Source: CAZOYN01 sp964584135 (lineage in GTDB: Bacteria > Patescibacteriota > Saccharimonadia > Saccharimonadales > UBA4665). From it: 5,886 nt of DNA. The notes under the pieces are model-generated. The model worked only from the letters and a program-made list of their open reading frames with translations, did not search any database and was not told the DNA's origin. The stretch is taken from assembly GCA_964584135.1 (NCBI GenBank), contig CAZOYN010000051.1:1-5886 (forward strand), written 5' to 3'. Below are positions 1 to 4,682 of this stretch, in pieces. Made by a program: the position numbers and the translations under genes. Position 1 is the stretch's first letter. Each line of letters opens with the position of its first letter.

Positions 1-55
1 GTTATCGAAAGCTTAACTATAAGAGGTTAGGCTTTATTTATTATTTTCGTTTACA
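1..55 (+). repeat. Repeat copy 1 (right half only, cut by window start)
   Basis: These 55 bases are identical to the last 55 bases of the complete copies, starting at the right arm of the internal hairpin and ending in the right terminal inverted repeat (35-55, ending CGTTTACA). The left half lies outside the window. Orientation is the same as in the other three copies. It is followed by only 31 bp before copy 2 begins. Confidence 0.95.
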
Positions 56-86
56 CCACGACTGCCGGCTGCATCGGCCCCTGCAC
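56..86. other. 31-bp unique spacer between repeat copies 1 and 2
   Basis: This is a GC-rich 31-base stretch unlike the AT-rich repeats on both sides. On the minus strand, joined to the sequence beyond copy 2, it continues the reading frame of the Cys-rich ORF at 195-470 without a stop for about ten more codons. It is probably a fragment of the same gene left between two insertions. It is too short to carry a gene itself, and one spacer is too little to suggest CRISPR. Confidence 0.5.
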
Positions 87-199
87 TGTAAACGAAAATA
101 ATAAATAGAAAACAAATTTTTGATAAACAGGGTTTTTTACCCCTGTTATCGAAAGCTTAACTATAAGAGGTTAGGCTTTATTTATTATTTTCGTTTACA
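87..199 (+). repeat. Repeat copy 2, complete 113-bp inverted-repeat element
   Basis: This is a complete element bounded by perfect 21-bp terminal inverted repeats (87-107 and 179-199), with outer ends TGTAAACG and CGTTTACA. An internal imperfect hairpin lies at 122-150, with arms GATAAACAGGG and CCCCTGTTATC around a T-rich loop. It is identical base for base to copies 3 and 4. Its flanks share CAC on each side, which could be a 3-bp duplication but is not seen at the other copies. No ORF of note lies inside. The form matches a MITE-like or otherwise non-autonomous element; the family is not recognised. Confidence 0.93.
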
Positions 200-470
200 C
201 ACCAAGCACAGCAACGAGACACCGCCGGCAGAGGTTCCAGGTTGGCGCTTCGAGTTCACCGTTCGCGACCAGTTTGCTGACGGTGTGACCGATGCCATTG
301 TTGTCGACGCACTCGTACTGCCACTGATTCCGAAGCAAGGTAGCGGTAGCGCTTGGCAGCCGGCGTTCCCGAAGATGAACCCATTCGGCCCCGCACAAAC
401 AGCTGTGGCGGTCAGACCGACCATCCGGAACTATCGCGGGCGGTCGCAACGACGGCTGTCGATACTCCAT
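195..470 (-). CDS. Small Cys-rich protein, 3' end cut by repeat copy 2
   Basis: The ORF has 91 residues from an ATG at 470, and its stop TAA lies inside repeat copy 2. Visible cysteines are a CLC near residues 25-27, a single Cys in QYECVDNNG, and LCRRC close to the end. Spaced Cys pairs of this kind suggest zinc binding, but no family is recognised. If copy 2 is removed, the frame runs on through the 31-bp spacer at 56-86 with no stop, so the true C-terminus is probably beyond the window. The first 20 or so residues are Pro/Arg-rich and less convincing, and there is no clear Shine-Dalgarno, so the start is uncertain. The opposite strand is also open here (roughly 198-551, plus), so the coding strand is not certain. 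Minus-strand neighbours favour this reading. Confidence 0.38.
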   Translation of the reverse strand: MEYRQPSLRPPAIVPDGRSDRHSCLCGAEWVHLRERRLPSATATLLRNQWQYECVDNNGIGHTVSKLVANGELEAPTWNLCRRCLVAVLGV

Positions 471-646
471 CGCTTGCGCGGTTTCAAGACCCCTCGACGT
501 GGCACTGCTCGACGGCTTCCACAGCCATATCGTCGTGGGCCGAAACCTTGACGTTCTTGCTCGCAGCTGTCACTCGTTAGTGCCCGTCGGCGTGGAACTG
601 CTTCGGCACGGCAATCTTCTAGGAAGCTGCCCAAGCCGCTAACGCT
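471..646 (-). other. Gap with short minus-strand ORF remnants
   Basis: No convincing full gene is seen. On the minus strand one frame reads a 29-residue ORF from GTG at 573 to TGA at 484, containing VKVSAHDDMAVEAVEQ, which looks like real protein. The same frame upstream reads KIAVPKQFHADGH before an in-frame TAA six bases before that GTG. The stretch may be a gene broken by a stop, or two tiny genes in a row. No Shine-Dalgarno precedes either. It lies between the end of the acidic 95-residue gene and the Cys-rich ORF, all on the same strand. Confidence 0.25.
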
Positions 647-934
647 CTAGCCAGACGATGGACGGCCGTTGCTCCCGTTGGCTTGCTCCGCAGTGTGCTT
701 GATGGCCTCGGCCCAAAGCTTGTTGGCGTTCGCAGGGTCCCATTGCGCTTCGGGGATGAACGGCTTGTCCGGGTACTCGGCGTTGAACTCTGTTTCGGTC
801 ATCAGACCCATTTCGACTAGCTCGGCGTCGTAGTCCCGTGCGATTTCTGGGTCAACATCGTCGTAGTAGCCCTCTGCTGGATCGGGCTCCTCAGTCTGTG
901 AGCGGTGGAAGAAACGTTCGAACAAGATACTCAC
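647..934 (-). CDS. Acidic 95-residue hypothetical protein
   Basis: The gene starts with GTG at 934, chosen because a strong GGAGGT Shine-Dalgarno sits six bases upstream. It ends with TAG at 647-649. The product is strongly acidic in its middle (EPDPAEGYYDDVDPE, then DYDAELVEMG), with a more hydrophilic tail rich in Ala, Asn and Gly (EAQWDPANANKLW, ending SGRPSSG). No signal peptide, membrane segment or catalytic motif is visible, so it is probably a small soluble protein. It does not match a family I recognise. It lies 43 bp downstream of the interrupted 79-residue gene on the same strand, so the two were probably co-transcribed. Repeat copy 3 upstream may have cut it off from the original promoter region. 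The coding call is firm because of the ribosome site and codon pattern; function is unknown. Confidence 0.75.
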   Translation of the reverse strand: MSILFERFFHRSQTEEPDPAEGYYDDVDPEIARDYDAELVEMGLMTETEFNAEYPDKPFIPEAQWDPANANKLWAEAIKHTAEQANGSNGRPSSG

Positions 935-940
935 TATCTT

Positions 941-946
941 ACCTCC
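941..946 (-). promoter_or_regulatory. Strong Shine-Dalgarno fixing a GTG start
   Basis: On the minus strand this reads GGAGGT, followed by six bases (AAGATA) and GTG at 934. It is the clearest ribosome binding site in the left part of the window. It supports translation of the 95-residue gene from GTG rather than from an internal ATG. Confidence 0.75.
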
Positions 947-977
947 GCTATTAGTTGCGGTGTCAATAGTTTGGCTC

Positions 978-1330
978 TCAACTTTCGGCTCCCCGGAGGG
1001 TCTGGGCGATGCGTCGCGCTGCTGACTTCAGTTGGCCTCGCATCTGCCTGGACAGGATGTCGATGTCCGTCACTCCGTCCGGTGCATCCAACGCCAAACA
1101 GCCCAGAAAGAGGGCCCTGGTGGACCCTCGCTTGCGGTGGAAGATCGGCACCACGTGGACGGCGCTGTAGTTTTCGCGCAAACGAGCGGCTTGATTGTAA
1201 ACGAAAATAATAAATAGAAAACAAATTTTTGATAAACAGGGTTTTTTACCCCTGTTATCGAAAGCTTAACTATAAGAGGTTAGGCTTTATTTATTATTTT
1301 CGTTTACACTTTGCGAATCGGTCGCCACAT
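978..1330 (-). pseudogene. 79-residue gene interrupted by repeat copy 3
   Basis: Downstream of copy 3 a minus-strand ORF ends in TGA at 978 and has no ATG, only a TTG at 1181. Upstream of copy 3 an ATG at 1330 reads MWRPIRK into the repeat, where it hits a stop at once. Taking out exactly the 113 bp at 1196-1308 joins the two parts in frame as MWRPIRK-DQAARLRENYSAV and onward, 79 residues in all, with no stop. The product is basic, with a central hydrophobic stretch (ALFLGCLALDAP), then TDIDILSRQMRGQLK and an Arg/Ala-rich tail. No family is recognised. It heads a minus-strand pair with the acidic 95-residue gene and starts divergently from the 186-residue gene. The frame match, the ATG and the sensible divergent layout make the joined gene likely. 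As it stands it encodes only about eight residues before a stop. Confidence 0.6.
1196..1308 (+). repeat. Repeat copy 3, complete element inside a gene
   Basis: This copy is 113 bp and identical to copies 2 and 4, with 21-bp terminal inverted repeats at 1196-1216 and 1288-1308. Flanks read TTGAT on the left and CTTTG on the right, with no target-site duplication of any length. Its removal restores an uninterrupted minus-strand gene (978-1330), which is the best evidence that the repeat is an insertion and not a border between captured cassettes. Confidence 0.94.
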
Positions 1331-1361
1331 GTAATACTACAAGCAATCGTAACTGTACTAC
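1331..1361. promoter_or_regulatory. 31-bp divergent start region with near-perfect inverted repeat
   Basis: This short gap separates the ATG of the interrupted minus gene (1330) from the ATG of the plus gene (1362). The sequences CATGTAATAC (1328-1337) and GTACTACATG (1355-1364) form a 10-bp inverted repeat with one mismatch, and each arm contains one of the start codons. There is no Shine-Dalgarno on either side, so both genes may have very short leaders or none. A possible plus-strand promoter is TTGCGA (1311) with TAATAC (1332), but its 15-bp spacing is short. The symmetry could also be an operator. This rests on inspection only. Confidence 0.35.
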
Positions 1362-1922
1362 ATGCCAGCTGAAGTTGAACCAACACCCGTACTATCCGAG
1401 AAGGCCAGGCGACTGCTTGCCAGCCCGTTGTTTGTCGGGCCGACCGACGCTGCACTGTCCGAAAAGCAGACGATCTTCCTCGTCCTTGCCGGCCTCAAAC
1501 CGGTTGCTGAGGCGGCCTCCGGGCATTGGGTGGCCGATGCCCATGGCCGCCACACCGAGCCAGATGACCCGGCGGCTGTCGCTATGTTCCTTGATTCGCT
1601 CGGGTTGGCGTACCGCTTGTCCCAAGACGAGCACGCCACTGATGCCATGGTGTCTCTGCAACCCAGTCTTATTGAGCAATCCGCGGCAGCGGCCAACGAC
1701 CTCGTGTCGATGGGCCGCCTCTTCGGCTATCCCGCTACAGCTGTTGAAGCATTTGGGCGGGACCACTGCTTGCCAGCCGACGAACAGGAACGGGTGGAAC
1801 AGGACGCTGGACTTGATGCGGGCTTCTTTGTCGGCTTCCGTTTCTCCACCCAGCACTGGCAGGAAGAGCTTGCCGTACTCCAGCAGTGGAACGCAGTCCT
1901 CCGCGCTTACGGGCTGGTATAG
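1362..1922 (+). CDS. 186-residue hypothetical protein
   Basis: The ORF runs from ATG at 1362 to TAG at 1920-1922 with high GC at third positions, and it is the only substantial plus-strand gene in the left part. The product is rich in Ala, Leu, Glu and Asp and looks soluble and mostly helical. No signal peptide or membrane segment is visible. Recognisable stretches are LSEKARRLLASPLFVGPTD near the start, ALSEKQTIFLVLAGLKPVAE after it, and FFVGFRFSTQHWQEELAVL near the end. No catalytic signature stands out and I do not recognise the family. There is no Shine-Dalgarno, and the start is chosen because it faces the divergent ATG at 1330 across 31 bp. It ends 12 bp before the convergent zinc-ribbon remnant. 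The gene itself is intact, and copy 3 sits only 53 bp upstream of its start, possibly within its promoter. Confidence 0.75.
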   Translation: MPAEVEPTPVLSEKARRLLASPLFVGPTDAALSEKQTIFLVLAGLKPVAEAASGHWVADAHGRHTEPDDPAAVAMFLDSLGLAYRLSQDEHATDAMVSLQPSLIEQSAAAANDLVSMGRLFGYPATAVEAFGRDHCLPADEQERVEQDAGLDAGFFVGFRFSTQHWQEELAVLQQWNAVLRAYGLV

Positions 1923-1934
1923 AAGGCAGCCACT

Positions 1935-2100
1935 TCAACGGCTCGGGACGAACACCTTGTCCTTGTTCGGGTAGCCGCGCTTGACACTCGCGCAGCTGCC
2001 GTTGCGGCAGACGTAGGTCACGGTTGTGCCCTTCGGCTCATGACGCTCGTCCTGCGCATACATCGGGCTGCGACACTCGGAGCAGTACTTGGTCGGCCAT
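1935..2100 (-). pseudogene. Small zinc-ribbon protein with a one-base frameshift after the start
   Basis: A minus-strand frame ending in TGA at 1935 encodes KYCSECRSPMYAQDERHE, then VTYVCRNGSCASVKRG and a tail ending KVFVPSR. The C-x2-C and C-x4-C pairs about 22 residues apart are typical of a compact zinc ribbon. This frame has no start before the first Cys pair, and an in-frame TAA lies just upstream at 2100-2102. The ATG at 2100 reads MADQ in the neighbouring frame and stops after 20 codons. Dropping one C in GACCAAG would join them as MADKYCSECR, giving 54 residues. This is either a natural frameshift or a base error in the assembly. The partner of such a protein could be DNA, RNA or protein; nothing here decides. 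It is convergent with the 186-residue gene. Confidence 0.55.
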
Positions 2101-2120
2101 TACAGGGCTGACTACGCCGG

Positions 2121-2255
2121 TCAGTGTCGAAAGAGCAGCGAGACGCTGAAACTATGGCCTGCGCCGTCGGGCAAGGGCGGACACACGTCGTTGCCCAATG
2201 GGAACGTGAGCCTCGCCTCCGCGAGCCCAACGCGTGTCGCCTTTCGGTAAGTCAC
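2121..2255 (-). CDS. 44-residue ORF overlapping the original end of the dehydrogenase
   Basis: The ORF reads from GTG at 2255 to TGA at 2121 and encodes VTYRKATRVGLAEARL, then FPLGNDVCPPLPDGAG and SFSVSLLFRH. No family is recognised. If repeat copy 4 is removed, the upstream dehydrogenase frame ends at TGA 2252-2254, so stop and start overlap as GTGA, a usual sign of translational coupling. The zinc-ribbon remnant starts 20 bp further on, which would make a minus-strand run of small genes behind the dehydrogenase. Against it are its small size, the lack of a Shine-Dalgarno, and a competing 37-residue plus-strand ORF at 2154-2267. With copy 4 in place it is separated from the dehydrogenase and may no longer be translated by coupling. 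Confidence 0.35.
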   Translation of the reverse strand: MTYRKATRVGLAEARLTFPLGNDVCPPLPDGAGHSFSVSLLFRH

Positions 2256-2269
2256 ACCCGAGCCTGAAA

Positions 2270-2382
2270 TGTAAACGAAAATAATAAATAGAAAACAAAT
2301 TTTTGATAAACAGGGTTTTTTACCCCTGTTATCGAAAGCTTAACTATAAGAGGTTAGGCTTTATTTATTATTTTCGTTTACA
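2270..2382 (+). repeat. Repeat copy 4, complete element at the 3' end of the dehydrogenase gene
   Basis: This copy is 113 bp and identical to copies 2 and 3, with 21-bp terminal inverted repeats at 2270-2290 and 2362-2382. Flanks are CTGAAA on the left and AATGTC on the right, with no clear duplication beyond shared A bases. The dehydrogenase reading frame runs into its right end, takes four codons (Cys-Lys-Arg-Lys) and stops at TAA 2368-2370. It is the last copy on the right; no further copy occurs up to 5886. Confidence 0.94.
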
Positions 2383-3552
2383 AATGTCGCAATCGTCTTG
2401 GGTGCTGAATTCGGTCAGGAACTGTTTGGTAGCCTGCACCCACGGTTCCAGGTCGTGAAAACCGACTAAATCAGCAGCTTCGCGCAGTGCCCAGCCCAGC
2501 CAGCCATAGAGCCGCAACTTTCCCCATAAGACTGCTGCCCAACGCGATCCGGCCGGAATAACCGTGACCGGTTGCTTGGCGATATAACTGCGGAAACTTT
2601 TGCCAGCCGCCCGGCGTTTCAAGTTGGCTGCTACAAAGGCGCCGTCGTGCAAAGCAGTTTGGGCCATGCCACTAAAGGGTGTGTTGGCGTTGTCACCGAT
2701 GACGAAAATGTTGTCGTCGGCTTCCAGGTAGGCGTCTACGGCGACTTTGCCGCGGTTCATGATAATAAAGTGGTTGTCGGTAAAGAACGGGTGGTTGGTA
2801 ACGCCGGCCGTCCAGACGACGGTGTGGCTACGGATCGGTTTGCCGTTGACGGTCAGCTCGTCAGCTGTTTCTCCCTCTACTGCTGAACCGATGTAGAGTG
2901 TTACGCCCAGCCGGCGCAGCCGCCGGCGGACTAAGCGCGAAGTATCTTTTGGCAAGCGTGGCAGCAACCGTGGCGCGGCTTCGATTAAGTCGATGTGGAC
3001 CTTACGCTCTGGCAGCCCGTGGTTCTTGATAATCTGCTTCAGGTAGCCCGGCAGCGCACCGGCCAGCTCAATGCCGGTTGGTCCTGCCCCGACGATAACG
3101 TAATTTAAATCAGGACGGTGTTCGTCGGCCAGTTGCTGGTGCAGGTGCCGCTTAAAGCGCTCGGCTTCTTGTTGCGTCTTAATAGTGTACGAATATTCAG
3201 CTAGCCCGGGGATACCAAAGTAGTTCGTAACGACACCGAGGCCAAGAATTAAACTATCATACGGATAGACTTGCCCGTCGGCGGTGGTGATGGTTTTGGC
3301 CTTGCGGTCCAGCGTGGTAGCGGTGCCCTGCACCAGCTCGACAGGCTTATCTTTAAAGATTGTTTTGAGCGGAATGCTGGAATTGGCCCGTTTGCCACCG
3401 GTGGCGGTATGGAACAGTGTCGGGTAATAACGCATATCAGTTTCGTCACTGAGGAGCGTCACTTTAAAATGTGGGTCGTCACTCAGTTTGAGGGCGGCCC
3501 GCACGCCGCCAAAACCGCCACCCACAACCAGCACCTGCTCTTTCTTACTCAT
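2368..3552 (-). CDS. ndh: Type II NADH dehydrogenase (NAD(P)/FAD-dependent oxidoreductase)
   Basis: This is a single-subunit flavoprotein of the NDH-2 family, expected to pass electrons from NADH to membrane quinone without pumping protons. The 394-residue length fits the family. From the ATG at 3552 it shows the N-terminal FAD dinucleotide motif GGGFGG (11-16), the NADH motif GAGPTGIELAG (155-165), VVWTAGV (245-251), the second FAD motif NIFVIGDNA (281-289), and AQTALHDG (297-304), where the family contacts quinone. The aromatic and hydrophobic C-terminal part (about 338-364) probably attaches it to the inner face of the membrane. An upstream start at 3597 would overlap the glycosyltransferase and adds an atypical N-terminus, so it is not used. 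The gene follows the glycosyltransferase by 11 bp, probably in one transcript. Its last four codons and stop lie in repeat copy 4. Without the repeat the tail would read FQARV and stop at 2252. Confidence 0.92.
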   Translation of the reverse strand: MSKKEQVLVVGGGFGGVRAALKLSDDPHFKVTLLSDETDMRYYPTLFHTATGGKRANSSIPLKTIFKDKPVELVQGTATTLDRKAKTITTADGQVYPYDSLILGLGVVTNYFGIPGLAEYSYTIKTQQEAERFKRHLHQQLADEHRPDLNYVIVGAGPTGIELAGALPGYLKQIIKNHGLPERKVHIDLIEAAPRLLPRLPKDTSRLVRRRLRRLGVTLYIGSAVEGETADELTVNGKPIRSHTVVWTAGVTNHPFFTDNHFIIMNRGKVAVDAYLEADDNIFVIGDNANTPFSGMAQTALHDGAFVAANLKRRAAGKSFRSYIAKQPVTVIPAGSRWAAVLWGKLRLYGWLGWALREAADLVGFHDLEPWVQATKQFLTEFSTQDDCDICKRK

Positions 3553-3563
3553 CTTGCTTATGA

Positions 3564-4646
3564 TTATAACAGTAGTGCCGTGATATAGGTTTGCCAATCG
3601 GCTTCGGCGCTGAGCTTGGGGATCTGCTCCCAGAGCCTAGCCGCGACACCGGGTTTATAGAAGTGTTTGATGGCTGCCGCCAAAGCGGCCACGTCGTTAG
3701 GCTCCACAAGTAAGCCGTCCACCCCATCACGCACCTGCGTAGCCAAGCTGCCGGCGCGGCTGGCAATCACCGGCACACCGTGGGTGAAAGCCAGGTCAAC
3801 CATCTGGGAGCCAGTAGCCTTGCGGTATGGCAGAACCTGCGCATCGGCAGCGGCAAATAGTTCGCCAATTTTGTCAGCTGGCACGTAATTCGGCAGTAAC
3901 GTTACTCGCGCTTCCAGCCCCTGCTGCTGAATCAAGGAATCCAGCGAGGCTTTTTGCTTGCCCCACATTTCTCCGGCGACTGTTACCTTGACCTCCGGCA
4001 CCTGAGCAAGGGCTTTCAATAGGATATCGACGCCCTTATATTTGCGGACCAGGCCAAAGAAAAGTAAGTGGTATTGCAGCTCGGCCGTGTGCGGCTTTGT
4101 TGGTGGCTGGCCGGGTAGGTGGGCCGGCAGCTTGACCAGTGTGACTGGCGTCTTCGTGAGTGTCCGGGCGTGCTCTGCTTGGATCTCGGAATGCACAATC
4201 AACTCATCCGCCCGGGCAAAGGCCAGCTTAGACAGTTTGACGTCGGGGCCGCTGGCACTGTGGCTGACAATGTTATGGCAGAGGATGACCTTCTTGGGAG
4301 CCTGTTTGCCCAGGGCTTGCATCATGCTCAGGACGACCGGGCCCTGGATGGTCGGTACCCACCACACAAAGATAACCTCGTCATAGTTACGGAGCTTGCG
4401 CGCCCACTTAACCCAACCGGCCGGGTTGCGCCAAGATAAAACGCGGTGGGTGTCTTTGAAGACCGGTATTTCCGGCTTGCCGCCTGGCACAAACTGCTCG
4501 CCGGGGTAAAAGAACGGATATTGATGCCTCCAGGAGATAATCTCGACGTCATGACCGGCTGCTTGTAAGTGATGGGCGAGCTCAGTGGTGTGTTGGGCAA
4601 TGCCGCCTTTGTAGGGGTGGGCGGGCCCCACAATAGCAATTTTCAT
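3564..4646 (-). CDS. GT4-type glycosyltransferase
   Basis: This is a GT-B fold glycosyltransferase that would move a sugar from a nucleotide donor to an envelope lipid, polysaccharide or protein in the cytoplasm. The exact substrate cannot be read from the sequence. It has 360 residues, a normal size. The N-terminal half opens with MKIAIVGPAHPYKGGIAQHT, whose GGIAQHT loop is common at the acceptor side. The C-terminal donor half has LLFFGLVRKYKGVDILLKAL (about 194-213), the nucleotide-binding PYRKATGSQMVDLAFTHG (273-290) and VPVIASRAGS, then a VRDGVDGLLVEPND segment. The usual E-x7-E pair is modified, with the first Glu position not clear. The start at 4646 is supported by AGGAG four bases upstream. 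A longer start at 4769 would overlap the divergent oxidase by 87 bp. It is the first gene of a likely two-gene operon with the dehydrogenase, an unusual pairing. Confidence 0.88.
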   Translation of the reverse strand: MKIAIVGPAHPYKGGIAQHTTELAHHLQAAGHDVEIISWRHQYPFFYPGEQFVPGGKPEIPVFKDTHRVLSWRNPAGWVKWARKLRNYDEVIFVWWVPTIQGPVVLSMMQALGKQAPKKVILCHNIVSHSASGPDVKLSKLAFARADELIVHSEIQAEHARTLTKTPVTLVKLPAHLPGQPPTKPHTAELQYHLLFFGLVRKYKGVDILLKALAQVPEVKVTVAGEMWGKQKASLDSLIQQQGLEARVTLLPNYVPADKIGELFAAADAQVLPYRKATGSQMVDLAFTHGVPVIASRAGSLATQVRDGVDGLLVEPNDVAALAAAIKHFYKPGVAARLWEQIPKLSAEADWQTYITALLL

Positions 4647-4682
4647 CTTGCTCCTAGTGTAGCAAACCATTAAGCTTATGTT
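4647..4682. promoter_or_regulatory. Divergent intergenic region with Shine-Dalgarno and possible extended -10
   Basis: These 36 bp separate the minus-strand glycosyltransferase start (4646) from the plus-strand oxidase start (4683). On the minus strand AGGAG (4651-4655) is a ribosome site four bases from the ATG. Just before it TGCTACACT resembles an extended -10, which would put transcription start almost at the ribosome site. The plus side has no Shine-Dalgarno, so the oxidase may have a very short or leaderless transcript. Confidence 0.4.

Noticed and set aside
122..150. Rho-independent terminator inside each repeat
   Set aside because: The hairpin arms are imperfect with a T-rich loop, and neither strand has a proper run of T after the stem.
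1..199. CRISPR array (31-bp spacer between repeats)
   Set aside because: Repeat units are 113 bp and the other spacers are near 1 kb. There is no series of short spacers and no cas gene.
905..1224. ORFs 905-1210 and 1032-1217 (plus) and 934-1224 (minus)
   Set aside because: They overlap the better supported minus genes, have Arg/Ser/Pro-rich shadow composition, and take their starts or stops from the repeat.
1375..1974. 199-residue plus ORF and minus ORF 1392-1856
   Set aside because: Both are shadows of the 186-residue gene, with low-complexity Arg/Ser/Pro-rich translations.
2018..2230. 70-residue minus ORF
   Set aside because: It is a Ser/Arg-rich translation overlapping the zinc-ribbon frame, which has clear Cys pairs.
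1..2382. Integron cassette array with the 113-bp repeats as attC sites
   Set aside because: The ends carry AAC and GTT where attC has them, and spacers are cassette-sized, but TGTAAAC and GTTTACA do not fit the R'' and R' consensus and the outer stem is a perfect 21 bp. Genes read across copy 3, and probably copies 2 and 4, so the spacers are not independent cassettes. No integrase is visible.
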